Source: Nodosilinea nodulosa PCC 7104
GTDB lineage: Bacteria; Cyanobacteriota; Cyanobacteriia; Phormidesmidales; Phormidesmidaceae
DNA: 64,000 nt
NCBI RefSeq assembly: GCF_000309385.1
Contig: NZ_JH976537.1
Coordinates: 2,312,966-2,376,965, forward strand
Reading direction: 5' to 3'
How positions within the stretch are numbered: the stretch's first letter is position 1; each line of letters begins with the position of its first letter. This document shows positions 24,295 through 33,284 of the stretch, piece by piece. Position numbers and translations under genes: made by a program. The notes beneath the pieces were generated by a model. The model saw only the letters and a program-made list of their open reading frames with translations, had not been told where the DNA came from and searched no databases.

Positions 24295-25574
24295 GCGACA
24301 GACAACGGCCAGCCCAGGCGGAAAATCGCCCTTCCGTTTCCTCCCCAAACCGTCGCCGTTCTACCGCGCGCGATGTTGAGGGTTCTTACACAACGAGTAC
24401 AGCAAGGGTTTTAAACCAGCCCCTGCTTTCCCCCAATCCGGCCCAGGCGACTCTGCCCTGGCCGGATTTTCCTGTTCAGGCGCTGCGGGGGGCACTGCTG
24501 ACCTGGTATGCCGACTGGGGCCGCGCCCTGCCCTGGCGCAACATCGACAGCCCCTACGCCATCTGGGTATCAGAAATGATGCTGCAGCAGACCCAGGTGA
24601 AAACGGTGCTGCCCTACTACCAGCGCTGGCTAGAGCAGTTTCCCACGGTGGCAAGCCTGGCGGCAGCCGACCAGCAAACGGTGCTCAAGGCCTGGGAGGG
24701 GCTGGGCTACTACGCCCGCGCCCGCAACCTGCACCGGGCGGCCCAGCGCATTGTCAGCGAGCACGGCGGCGAAATCCCCCAGGGCTTTGACGTGATTACA
24801 GCCCTCCCCGGCATCGGCAAAACCACCGCCGGGGGCATTCTCAGCTCGGCTTTTAACCTGCCCTATGCCATTCTCGACGGCAATGTAAAGCGGGTGCTGG
24901 CCCGGCTGGTGGCGCTGCCCGTGCCTCCCGCTAAAGCCATCAGCAATCTCTGGCGGCTCTCGGAACACCTGCTCGACCCCGATCGCCCCCGCGACTTCAA
25001 CCAGGCCCTGATGGATCTGGGCGCCACCCTCTGCACCCGTCGCCAGCCCCAGTGCGATCGCTGCCCCTGGCAAGCCCACTGCCAGGCCTATAATCGCAAT
25101 ATTCAATCGGAGCTGCCCATGTCAGAAGCCAAAGGCCCCCTGCCCCACAAGCACATCGGCGTCGCCGTGATCTGGAATGACGATGGGCAGATTCTGATCG
25201 ATCGCCGCAAGCAGTCGGGGCTGCTGGGCGGCCTGTGGGAGTTTCCCGGCGGCAAAATCGAGCCGGGCGAAACCATCGAAGCCTGCATCGCCAGAGAAAT
25301 TCAGGAGGAGCTGGGAATTGAGATTGCCGTGGGCGATCGCCTCTGCACCGTCACCCACGCCTATTCCCACTTCAAGGTCACCCTCAACGTGCACCACTGC
25401 ACGCACCTGGGCGGCGAGCCGCAGCCGCTCGAGTGCGACGAGGTGCGCTGGGTCACCCTCGACACCATCGAAGAGTTTCCCTTCCCCAAGGCCAATATTC
25501 ACATCATCGAGGCGCTAAAGGCCTACACGGCGGGGCAGCCAATAGAGGAGGTGGGTGATGGGGTGATGGGGTGA
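24291..25574 (+). CDS. mutY: A/G-specific adenine glycosylase
   Basis: A 427-residue base-excision enzyme that removes A opposite 8-oxoguanine. Order: a ~60-residue N-terminal extension of low similarity, the HhH-GPD glycosylase (LPWRNIDSPYAIWVSEMMLQ with catalytic Glu; VITALPGIGKTTAGGILSSAF helix-hairpin-helix; ILDGNVKRVLARL with catalytic Asp), the 4Fe-4S loop CTRRQPQCDRCPWQAHC, then a NUDIX-type 8-oxoG recognition domain with an intact-looking Nudix box (GGKIEPGETIEACIAREIQE). It overlaps the DUF760 gene by 4 bp. Confidence 0.93.
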   Translation: MSDRQRPAQAENRPSVSSPNRRRSTARDVEGSYTTSTARVLNQPLLSPNPAQATLPWPDFPVQALRGALLTWYADWGRALPWRNIDSPYAIWVSEMMLQQTQVKTVLPYYQRWLEQFPTVASLAAADQQTVLKAWEGLGYYARARNLHRAAQRIVSEHGGEIPQGFDVITALPGIGKTTAGGILSSAFNLPYAILDGNVKRVLARLVALPVPPAKAISNLWRLSEHLLDPDRPRDFNQALMDLGATLCTRRQPQCDRCPWQAHCQAYNRNIQSELPMSEAKGPLPHKHIGVAVIWNDDGQILIDRRKQSGLLGGLWEFPGGKIEPGETIEACIAREIQEELGIEIAVGDRLCTVTHAYSHFKVTLNVHHCTHLGGEPQPLECDEVRWVTLDTIEEFPFPKANIHIIEALKAYTAGQPIEEVGDGVMG

Positions 25575-25976
25575 TGGGGAAGGTAGGGAAGGTGGGGGAG
25601 ATGATGAGTTGGCATTAGGCCGATCGCAGCTGCAAAAAGGCCGATTTGCAGAACAGGGGTTTAAACCGATGATCAACCCCTCCTTTCCGTTGGGTCCAGG
25701 GCGACCGATGTTTGTTTGCGCCCCAGTGGGGGCGACGTCCCTGGTCGAGGGGGGCCGGGGAAAACGAAATTCCCCCGGCGGCAGGCTTGGCTTCAAACGT
25801 TTACTAAGGCAAGCGCAGAAATCAGGCAGCAAATAACCCCAACAGCAGGCTTTGCTTTCCTACTCCTCACCTCCGTTACCATCGACCCAGAGAACGTAAA
25901 CAAAAACCTGCATCTTTACAAACTTAGTCCCAGTGCTCGGGTATTGATAGAAAAGCATTACGGAGCACAGGCAGCT
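25575..25976. repeat. Spacer with G-rich tract and two hairpins
   Basis: About 400 bp before the DUF3352 gene. It begins with GGGGTGAT units (25556-25600). At 25717-25730 CGCCCC and TGGGGGCG face each other, and at 25755-25778 CCGGGG pairs with CCCCGG around AAAACGAAATTC. These look like dispersed hairpin repeats; a leader with regulatory structure is possible. Confidence 0.45.
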
Positions 25977-28013
25977 ATGGGCAGGCATAGGCAAGCGTGG
26001 AAACGCCTTCTTCCAGTGGGGCTGGTGAGCGCGGGGCTAGCTACAGGCGCACCCTCAACCCGCGCCGATGAAGCCAGCCTGTGGCACCACCTGCCCCAAA
26101 ACACCGCCCTGGTGATGCTGATCGACACCACCGCCGACACCTGGGGCCAGCTCAACCAGTTTCAGCTCTTTAAGCTTTTAGAAGAGGAGCAGGGACTCAG
26201 CCCTCACCTGCCGGGGCTGCCCTACCTGCCCTACGGCTTTGATTTTGAGAGCGACATTGCCCCCTGGGTGGGCGATACAGCGGTGGTCGCTCTGCTGCCT
26301 GCCCCGCCCGACGCAGCGGCGGCCTTCGCCGACCACGCCGTCATGGTGGCCCCGGTGACCAGTAGTGAAGGCTTCGAGCATTTTCGCAGCACCTTTTTTG
26401 AGATCCAGGGGGATGATCCTGAAATCACCTCCGCCCTGGGCACCGACATCTACTTCTGGCCCGCCCCTGCCCCAGAGGACTGGCCCGAGGGCGAACCCGG
26501 ATCGGCCTGTGGCCCTGCCGAAGCCGAGGCAGAACTCTGCGACGACGAAACTCCGCCGCTTCCAGTCAATCTAGAAGAAGGGGCTGGCCAAGCCTCAGGG
26601 GATTTGATCCAGACTCAGGTACTGCATTTCAGCGGTGGCGTCGGTCTGCCCCTCACCGCCAGCCCTCGGCCTAAAGGGTCTGAGTCACCGGAGAGCCTTG
26701 CCCCCCAGGATACCGGTCCCGAGAATACTGGTCCCGAGAACACTGGTCCCGAGAACACTGGTCCCGAGAATACTGGTCCCGAGAACCTTGAGGTGGAGGT
26801 GCCGCTGCCGCTGCCAAAATTTGGGCCGACGGGTCTGGCCGTAGCTTTTTTGCCCGATGCTGTGGTCACCGCAGAAACCCCAGCCGCCATTGAGCAATAT
26901 CTGCGCCAGGCAGAGGGCACCCCATCGCTGGCGGATAGCCGGGAGTTTCAGCGCACCCTGGTCAACCGGCAGCGGAGCCGAGCGCTGTTTGCGGTCTACG
27001 GCAACGCCCTGGAGCTACTCAACTACGACATCTCTACGGCGGGCCTGCCTGACCTACCGCTGCCGCTGCCGCTGCCGCCCACCCCCACGCTCGATATAGA
27101 GACGCTGCGATCGCTCAACTTTGGCGGCACCCTGGAGGCGCTGGTGTACCCCCAGGCGGCGGGTATGCAGTTTCGGGGCCGTTACTACTACGACGCGGCG
27201 CCCTTTACCTTTGGCCTTACCCCCACCGTGGCCAACGCCGACAGCCCCCTGGCGCTGCTGCCCGCCGCCACGTTTTTGGTCATGAGCGGACGCAACCTGG
27301 CCGGACTCTGGCACAATGTCACCCGCGTTTTGGAGGCGGCCAGCGATGTCACCCGCGAGGGGCTGGCCAGCGCCCGCTCCTTCTTTACCCTGGCCACCGG
27401 GCTAGACCTCGATCGCGACGTTTTTGGCTGGATGGACGGGGAAGTGGCGATCGCGGCCTTTCCCACCGAGGGCGGCCCCTTGCAGTACCTGGGGCTGGGG
27501 CTGCTGGTGCAGACGAGCGATCGCCCCACCGCCGAAAGTACCCTGGCCGCTGTCGATGACCTGGTGGCAGGCTTCGGCGTCTCGGCCCACCCCAGAACCG
27601 TCAATCGGCAGCCCGTCACCAGTTGGGAGCTGCTGACGAGCGAAAACGAGGACCAGCCCGCGCTCAGCGTGGGCAGCCACGGCTGGGTGACCGCAGACAC
27701 TCTGGCCCTCACCTCTGGCGTGGTGCCAATGGCGCAGGTTTTGGCTCCCTCGCCCCGCGACCCCCTGGCCGATTTCTTTTTGTTTGACCAGGCCACGGCG
27801 GGGTTTCCTGACCCGAACAACGGCTACTTTTACCTCAACGTGGGTGCCACCCTGGCCCTGGCCTACCAGGTGTTTGATCTCCACAATGACCCCGCCTTTG
27901 ATGCCACCAAACCCATCCTCGGCAGCATTCGCAGCCTCAGCGCCACCACGGCCCAAACCCCCAACTACCTCGAAATGCAGGCCCAGATGGGCCTGGCCCG
28001 CCGCCAGAATTAA
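25977..28013 (+). CDS. DUF3352 domain secreted protein
   Basis: A 678-residue protein from the ATG at 25977 (MGRHRQAWKRLLPVGLVSAG) with a signal peptide ending near RADEAS. DUF3352 proteins are large cyanobacterial periplasmic or surface proteins of unknown role. Typical stretches: LPQNTALVMLIDTTADTWGQL, SDIAPWVGDTAVVALLP, TGLAVAFLPDAVVTAETPAAIEQYL, DVFGWMDGEVAIAAFPTEGG and NYLEMQAQMGLA at the end. An insert at residues ~155-285 is Pro/Glu-rich and contains five consecutive P-E-N-T-G units. The upstream frame to 25716 lacks a plausible start. Confidence 0.8.
   Translation: MGRHRQAWKRLLPVGLVSAGLATGAPSTRADEASLWHHLPQNTALVMLIDTTADTWGQLNQFQLFKLLEEEQGLSPHLPGLPYLPYGFDFESDIAPWVGDTAVVALLPAPPDAAAAFADHAVMVAPVTSSEGFEHFRSTFFEIQGDDPEITSALGTDIYFWPAPAPEDWPEGEPGSACGPAEAEAELCDDETPPLPVNLEEGAGQASGDLIQTQVLHFSGGVGLPLTASPRPKGSESPESLAPQDTGPENTGPENTGPENTGPENTGPENLEVEVPLPLPKFGPTGLAVAFLPDAVVTAETPAAIEQYLRQAEGTPSLADSREFQRTLVNRQRSRALFAVYGNALELLNYDISTAGLPDLPLPLPLPPTPTLDIETLRSLNFGGTLEALVYPQAAGMQFRGRYYYDAAPFTFGLTPTVANADSPLALLPAATFLVMSGRNLAGLWHNVTRVLEAASDVTREGLASARSFFTLATGLDLDRDVFGWMDGEVAIAAFPTEGGPLQYLGLGLLVQTSDRPTAESTLAAVDDLVAGFGVSAHPRTVNRQPVTSWELLTSENEDQPALSVGSHGWVTADTLALTSGVVPMAQVLAPSPRDPLADFFLFDQATAGFPDPNNGYFYLNVGATLALAYQVFDLHNDPAFDATKPILGSIRSLSATTAQTPNYLEMQAQMGLARRQN
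26711..26785 (+). repeat. 15-bp tandem repeat coding P-E-N-T-G
   Basis: Five adjacent 15-bp units of the form GGTCCCGAGAATACT, differing at one or two third positions, code PENTG repeats within the DUF3352 gene. Confidence 0.9.
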
Positions 28014-29063
28014 TCAATCGGCCACGGCCCCTGGCTGAATGCACCGATGCCTGAGCGACGGCGCAGCGGCGCCCTCTGGGTCAGCGGCGGCCTGGGGCAG
28101 GTAATCGCAAATAAAGGCCTCAAACTGAGCCATCAGGGCGGGGTCGCGCCAGCCTCGCTCTACCTCCTGGCGCATAATGTCCAGGGAATCTTCCAGGGAA
28201 AAGGCGGGTTTGTAGGGGCGATCGTGGGTCAGCGCGTCAAAAATATCAATCAGCTGAAAAATCTGCGCCAGCCGAGGAATAGCCGCTCCGGTCAGCCCGT
28301 CGGGGTAGCCGCTGCCGTTCCAGCGCTCATGGTGGTGGCGAATGACGGGCAGCACCCCCTGCATGGTGCGCAGGGGGCGGCAGATGGTTTCCCCGATGGC
28401 AACATGCTGCTCCATAACGGCCCGCTCGGCCCCGCTGAGGGGGCCAGTCTTGAGCAGCACCGCATCGGGAATGCCGACCTTGCCAATGTCGTGGAGATAG
28501 CCCGCCCAGGCCAGATCGCGAATGTTGATCGGACTCAGCCCCAGGTATTCGCCAAAGCTGCGGCCCAGAACGACGAGGCGATCGCAGTGGTCGCCGGTAT
28601 TGGGGTCGCGGCTCTCGATGGTGCGGGCAATGGAGAACAGAACCTTTTCGGCGTGGTCCAGATCTTCGTTGAGGCGCTTTTGGTGAATCAGCGACTTGAC
28701 TCGGGCCGACAGCTCCAGCTGGTCAAAGGGTTTGGTTAAAAAGTCGTCGCCGCCCGCCTCAATCCCCCGCAGCCTGGCCTCGCGATCGCCCAAGGCCGTC
28801 ACAAACACCACCGGAATCAGCCGCGTATTTTCATTCTCCTTGAGCTGCCGACACACCTCAAAGCCGTCCAGGCCGGGCATCATCACATCCAGCAAAATCA
28901 GATCGGGCTGGTGCTGAAAGACGCTGTAAAGGGCGCTTTGCCCACAGTCGGCCTGGGCCACCTGGTAGCCGTCTACCGACAGAAGCGCAACGGCGGTCAT
29001 GCGGCTGGGGGCATGGTCATCGACGACAAGCACGCGGGGCGGCAAAGAGTTTCGGTAAAGCAC
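28014..29063 (-). CDS. Response regulator with HD-GYP phosphodiesterase domain
   Basis: About 349 residues from a GTG at 29063 (VLYRNSLPPRVLVVDDH); a longer start at 29102 is possible. Residues 10-125 form a receiver with DD, the phosphoacceptor Asp in LILLDVMMPG and Lys in FLTKPFDQ. A helix (LNEDLDHAEKVLFSIARTIE) links to an HD-GYP domain with GYLHDIGKVGIPD and HHERWNGSGYPDGL, all metal ligands present. It is expected to hydrolyse cyclic di-GMP under phosphorelay control (RpfG type). It is convergent with the DUF3352 gene, and the stops abut. Confidence 0.93.
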   Translation of the reverse strand: MLYRNSLPPRVLVVDDHAPSRMTAVALLSVDGYQVAQADCGQSALYSVFQHQPDLILLDVMMPGLDGFEVCRQLKENENTRLIPVVFVTALGDREARLRGIEAGGDDFLTKPFDQLELSARVKSLIHQKRLNEDLDHAEKVLFSIARTIESRDPNTGDHCDRLVVLGRSFGEYLGLSPINIRDLAWAGYLHDIGKVGIPDAVLLKTGPLSGAERAVMEQHVAIGETICRPLRTMQGVLPVIRHHHERWNGSGYPDGLTGAAIPRLAQIFQLIDIFDALTHDRPYKPAFSLEDSLDIMRQEVERGWRDPALMAQFEAFICDYLPQAAADPEGAAAPSLRHRCIQPGAVAD

Positions 29064-29113
29064 AGCAACAACCTGAGGGTGGCAACAACCAGCAAAGGGC
29101 ACGAATCTTTAGC

Positions 29114-30010
29114 CTATCGAGGCGGGGAAACTTTTTCACGCGGGGGCAGCCACCGCTTGCGCCAGTGCGCCGTCGGTACTAAGCCTGAAACCGCCTGCTC
29201 CTGCTGCCGGCGCTGGCGAATGGCGGCGGCACTGTCGCGGAGAGTTGGATCCCGGTAGGGCACCGCCGCCCGGGTGAGCAAATGCTCCTGCTCCTGGGCC
29301 GACAGCGGCGCCAGCCCCAGGGAACTTGCCTGAACCAGAGTACCCGGCCAGCGGCGGCCCGCAGCATTCACCGGGCCAACCGACAGCCCGGCCAGCAGAA
29401 ACGCCGTTCGCACCGCCGCCGCACAGGAATAGGTAACCAGCTTGCCCTGGGGATGCAGGCAGGTCGCCACCCGCCGAACAAAGTCCACCGTCCACAGCTC
29501 GGGGCAGTGGGGCGGCGAAAACGGATCAAAGAAAATCACATCGGCCTGAAATTCTACCCCTTCCAGCTCCTGGATGCGCTGCCGGGCGTCGCCCCACAGC
29601 AGCGTCGCCTCCAGCCAGGGACGCTGGGCCTGCCCGGTGGCCGCCAGATCTGCCAGGCAGTCCTGCACCGGGGTAGGCCAGCCGTCAATTAGCCCATCGT
29701 CTACGGCCTGGCGGGGCACGCGGGGGTCTAGCTCCAGGCCCACCAGCCGCACCCGACAGGCGGGGTTGACCCGCAAAATAGTTTCCAGGGCCGCCGCCGT
29801 GTTGTAGCCCAGGCCATAGCACACATCCAGCAGGGTCAGGGTAGAGGCCTGAGCCAGGCTAGCCAGATCGACGGCCTCGACGTAGGTGGTGTAGGCTTCG
29901 GTGTAGGCCCCCTGGCGGCTGTGAAACCACTCGCCAAAATCCTCTGAGAACATCGTCTTCGACCCGTCGGCGGTGGGTTCTACGACCAAAGCTCCGGTGG
30001 GAGACAGCAT
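29114..30010 (-). CDS. mnmD: MnmD-like tRNA (mnm5s2U) methyltransferase
   Basis: A 298-residue SAM-dependent methyltransferase of the MnmC N-terminal/MnmD group (DUF752), which methylates the nm5 group on wobble uridine. Signatures: TMFSEDFGEWFHSRQGAYTEAYTTYVEA, the SAM motif LLDVCYGLGYNTAAALE, VGLELDPRVP and VIFFDPFSPPHCPELWTVDF, with GKLVTYSCAAAVRTAFLLAG. The FAD oxidase half of MnmC is absent, as in plants and many cyanobacteria. The gene is followed by the leftward HD-GYP gene with 50 bp between. Confidence 0.88.
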   Translation of the reverse strand: MLSPTGALVVEPTADGSKTMFSEDFGEWFHSRQGAYTEAYTTYVEAVDLASLAQASTLTLLDVCYGLGYNTAAALETILRVNPACRVRLVGLELDPRVPRQAVDDGLIDGWPTPVQDCLADLAATGQAQRPWLEATLLWGDARQRIQELEGVEFQADVIFFDPFSPPHCPELWTVDFVRRVATCLHPQGKLVTYSCAAAVRTAFLLAGLSVGPVNAAGRRWPGTLVQASSLGLAPLSAQEQEHLLTRAAVPYRDPTLRDSAAAIRQRRQQEQAVSGLVPTAHWRKRWLPPREKVSPPR

Positions 30011-30265
30011 AGGCGGTACGGCGTAGAGAACAGCGGCAGAATGGTTTGGGCGGGTTTTGGATGGCCCAGGCCTGACTCAGAGGCGGGAACCTGCCATTAA
30101 CTATTGTCAATGGTTACCAATTGCAATTGAAGTGATAAGGGATTTTAACCCCCAGCCCCCGGGTTTAAAGCGAGAATAGAGATATTAAGAAACGTTAGAA
30201 GCGTTTTAATTGCTAGACCCAAAGCATAAAGCTCAAGCCTTTGGTTGGCAGCACCTAAGTTTTGC

Positions 30266-30271
30266 AGGAGG
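30266..30271 (+). promoter_or_regulatory. Shine-Dalgarno AGGAGG of the flavodiiron gene
   Basis: An AGGAGG lies 6 nt before the ATG at 30278 and decides that start over an earlier in-frame codon at 30245. Confidence 0.75.
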
Positions 30272-30277
30272 TTCTCC

Positions 30278-32002
30278 ATGGTTGTAGCGGCCCCAGCGCA
30301 AAAGCGCCTCACCATTCAAGTCGAAGCGGTGGCGGACGACACCACCACCATTCGCTCCTTGGATTGGGATCGCGATCGCTTCGACATTGAGTTTGGCCTG
30401 CAAAACGGCACCACCTACAACTCCTTCATCATTCGCGGCGAGAAGGTGGCCTTAGTCGATACCTCCCACGCCAAGTTTCGGGAGCTCTATCAAAAGACGC
30501 TGACCGGCGAAATCGACCCTAAAACCATCGACTACCTGGTGATTAGCCACACTGAGCCCGACCACAGCGGCCTGGTGCGCGACGTGCTGGAGCTGGCTCC
30601 CCAGGCGGTGGTGGTGGGCGCTAAGGTGGCCATCACGTTCCTCGAAGATTTGGTGCACCGCCCCTTTGAGCGCCTCGTCGTCAAAAACGGCGACACCCTG
30701 GAGCTGGGCAACGGCCATACCCTGGAGTTTGTCAGCGCCCCCAACCTGCACTGGCCCGACACAATCTTCACCTACGACCACAAAACTGGCCTGCTGTTTA
30801 CCTGCGATGCCTTTGGCCTGCACTTTTGCAGCGACGCCACCTACGACGAAGACTTAGAGGTTATTTCCCCCGATTTTCGCTTTTACTACGAGTGCCTGAT
30901 GGCCCCCAACGCGCGATCGGTGCTGGGCGCCATGAAGCGGATGGATGCCCTACCCCCGGTGAAGATGGTGGCCACGGGCCACGGCCCCCTGCTGCGCTAC
31001 AACGTGGAAGAACTCACCGGGCGCTATCGGCGCTGGAGCCAGGAGAAGGCCAAGGCCGAAGATCTGGTGGCGGTGTTCTACGTGTCGGATTACGGATTTA
31101 GCGATCGCCTCTCCCAGTCCATCGCTCGCGGCATCACCAAAACCGGCGTCGCCGTCGAAATGATGGACATGCGCTCCGCCGATCCCCAGGAGGTGACCGA
31201 ACTGGTGGGCCGCGCCAAGGGCCTGGTCATTGGCATGCCTCCCGCCTCCGGAAGCGGCGCCCAAGAAACCCAAACGACCCTAGGCACCATTCTGGCGGCG
31301 GTGCACGGCAAGCAAACCATCGGCCTGTTTGAGTCCTACGGCGGCGACGACGAACCCGTAGACCCGCTGGCCAACAAATTTCAGGACCTGGAGCTGATTG
31401 CAGCCTTTGCTCCCATTCGCATCAAAGACACCCCCACCGAAGGGGTTTACCAATCTTGTGAAGAGGCGGGCACCGACCTGGGCCAGGGTCTTGCCCAGGC
31501 CAACAAAATGAAGAAGCTCAAATCTCTAGACGCCGACCTGGAGAAAGCCCTGGGCCGGATCAGCAGCGGACTTTATATCATCACCGCCCAAAAGGGCGAG
31601 CTGTCTAGCGCCATGCTGGCCTCCTGGGTGTCTCAAGCCAGCTTCCAGCCCCTGGGCTTTACGGTGGCGGTGGCCAAGGATCGCGCCATTGAATCGCTGA
31701 TGCAGGTGGGCGACACCTTTGTGCTCAACATCCTCGAAGAGGGCAAGCACCTGGGCCTGATGAAGCACTTTCTCAAGCGGTTTGCCCCTGGCGCCGATCG
31801 CTTTGCCGGCGTGCGCACCCGCCCCGCCAGCAACGGTTCGCCCCTGCTGGCCGATGCCCTGGCCTACCTGGAGTGCGAAGTCACCACCCGGATGGAGGTG
31901 AGCGACCACTGGATCGTCTACTGCACGGTACAGGACGGCAAGGTATCTGACCCCGAGAGCCAAACCGCCGTGCACCACCGCAAGGTCGGCAACTACTACT
32001 AG
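30278..32002 (+). CDS. Flavodiiron protein with flavin reductase domain (Flv)
   Basis: A 574-residue cyanobacterial diflavin flavoprotein that reduces O2 to water with electrons from photosystem I. Domains: metallo-beta-lactamase-like diiron domain (about 40-250), flavodoxin (about 265-400, VAVFYVSDYGFSDRLSQSI) and a C-terminal flavin-reductase domain (about 430-574, LYIITAQKGELSSAMLASWVSQ). The diiron ligands are canonical: SHTEPDHSG (H-x-E-x-D-H), LHWPD, TCDAFG and VATGHGPLL. Among the four paralogues this canonical set points to an Flv3- or Flv4-type protein rather than Flv1/Flv2. No Flv1 gene is next to it. Confidence 0.93.
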   Translation: MVVAAPAQKRLTIQVEAVADDTTTIRSLDWDRDRFDIEFGLQNGTTYNSFIIRGEKVALVDTSHAKFRELYQKTLTGEIDPKTIDYLVISHTEPDHSGLVRDVLELAPQAVVVGAKVAITFLEDLVHRPFERLVVKNGDTLELGNGHTLEFVSAPNLHWPDTIFTYDHKTGLLFTCDAFGLHFCSDATYDEDLEVISPDFRFYYECLMAPNARSVLGAMKRMDALPPVKMVATGHGPLLRYNVEELTGRYRRWSQEKAKAEDLVAVFYVSDYGFSDRLSQSIARGITKTGVAVEMMDMRSADPQEVTELVGRAKGLVIGMPPASGSGAQETQTTLGTILAAVHGKQTIGLFESYGGDDEPVDPLANKFQDLELIAAFAPIRIKDTPTEGVYQSCEEAGTDLGQGLAQANKMKKLKSLDADLEKALGRISSGLYIITAQKGELSSAMLASWVSQASFQPLGFTVAVAKDRAIESLMQVGDTFVLNILEEGKHLGLMKHFLKRFAPGADRFAGVRTRPASNGSPLLADALAYLECEVTTRMEVSDHWIVYCTVQDGKVSDPESQTAVHHRKVGNYY

Positions 32003-32081
32003 CGTCTGACAGGTTAAGGCTATACCTCCGATCAAAGCGGCAGCGGTATGCTTAGGGGCACTTCCCCCTACAGCGGCAGCT

Positions 32082-33101
32082 ATGGAACGCAACCAGTTTC
32101 GCATCGGCACCTTCAACCTCAACAATCTGATGCTGCCCGAGCGGGAGTTTTACCAGGGCGAAGTCTATTCCCAGACCGACTACCTCAAGAAACTCACATG
32201 GATTGGGGCACAGCTCGATCGCATGAGGGTAGACATCTGCGGCTTTCAGGAAGTGTTTCACCGGGGAGCGCTAAAGGAGGCGCTGCACCGCAGCGAGTAC
32301 CACCAGCAGCACGAGATTGTGATGGCGGAGGGGTTTGGGCGCGGGCCGGGGCTGGCCCTGGCGACCAACTTTCCGGTGGTGGGGCAGCGGGTGTACGACG
32401 AATTTCCGCCGGAGAGCATCCTCGATCTGGAGGGGGCCGAAATTCCGATTCGGCGGTTTTCCCACCCGGTGCTGGCGGTGGATCTGGCCCTGAGCGAAAC
32501 GATTCACTGCACCGTGTTTGTGGTGCATTTGAAGTCGAAGCGGCCCATGATGGCCAACGGCGTTGATCGCAGCGACCCGGTCGAAATCGCCAAGGGCCAC
32601 GCCCGATCGCTGATTCGCCGCACCGCCGAGGCGGCCGCCCTGCGGTTTTTGCTGATGGAGGGGCTGCGCGATCGCAACTATCCCGTGATTGTGGTCGGCG
32701 ATGTCAACGACAACCACACCGCCGTCACCACCCAGATTGTGGCCGGACAGCCCCCCTGGGAATGCTGGCCCTACCGCAAAAAAGCCCCCGTGTGGGACGT
32801 GCTGCTGTACCAGGTCAAAGACATTCAGGCCCGGCTCGGCTACGGCGACCACTACTACACCCACATTCACAACGGCCACTACGACAGTCTCGACCACATC
32901 ATGGTGAGCGAAGAATTTTCGGCCCAAAACCGCGATCGCATTGGCCGGGTCACCTACGTTTCGGTCTTCAACGACCATATTTTTGACCAAACCCTGCTGG
33001 AAGACAGTATTGAACCCTGGCAGTCTGACCACGGCCAGGTGGTCGCTACCATCGAGCTGAACCCGCCCCAGTCGAGCCGCCCCCAGCTAGTGGAGCGCTA
33101 G
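32082..33101 (+). CDS. Endonuclease/exonuclease/phosphatase (EEP) family protein
   Basis: A 339-residue protein with the DNase I-like fold: GTFNLNN, DICGFQEVFH (metal Glu), VFVVHLKSKRP, VIVVGDVNDNHTA (Asp-x-Asn), YDSLDHIMVSE (Asp-His) and the final QSDHGQVVATIEL. The ligands for metal-dependent phosphodiester cleavage are present. The substrate is unknown. No signal peptide is present, so it should be cytoplasmic. It follows the flavodiiron gene by 79 bp in the same direction. Confidence 0.88.
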   Translation: MERNQFRIGTFNLNNLMLPEREFYQGEVYSQTDYLKKLTWIGAQLDRMRVDICGFQEVFHRGALKEALHRSEYHQQHEIVMAEGFGRGPGLALATNFPVVGQRVYDEFPPESILDLEGAEIPIRRFSHPVLAVDLALSETIHCTVFVVHLKSKRPMMANGVDRSDPVEIAKGHARSLIRRTAEAAALRFLLMEGLRDRNYPVIVVGDVNDNHTAVTTQIVAGQPPWECWPYRKKAPVWDVLLYQVKDIQARLGYGDHYYTHIHNGHYDSLDHIMVSEEFSAQNRDRIGRVTYVSVFNDHIFDQTLLEDSIEPWQSDHGQVVATIELNPPQSSRPQLVER

Positions 33102-33118
33102 GGCGCTGGGCCGTAACC

Positions 33119-33149
33119 ACTGCGGATTTTGGATTGGCGATTTTGGATT
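33119..33149. repeat. 31-bp dispersed repeat, copy 2
   Basis: Identical over 31 bp to 21102-21132, again in a spacer and in the same orientation, 12 kb away. Confidence 0.85.
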
Positions 33150-33284
33150 AGGCCATTCCTGCTTCGCTAATCCGGTCCCATAGCCACCGGCATCAATGGA
33201 TAGGGTCCTCCCTCTGCCGATCGTAGACTGCCACCCAGATAACTGAACGAGCCGACCGCACGCGGTATCCTGGGGCAACGATCT

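Noticed and set aside
23743..24348. Leftward 201-codon frame
   Set aside because: It is antisense to the DUF760 gene, which has a clear family match.
31526..32125. Leftward 199-codon frame
   Set aside because: Antisense shadow of the flavodiiron gene's third domain.
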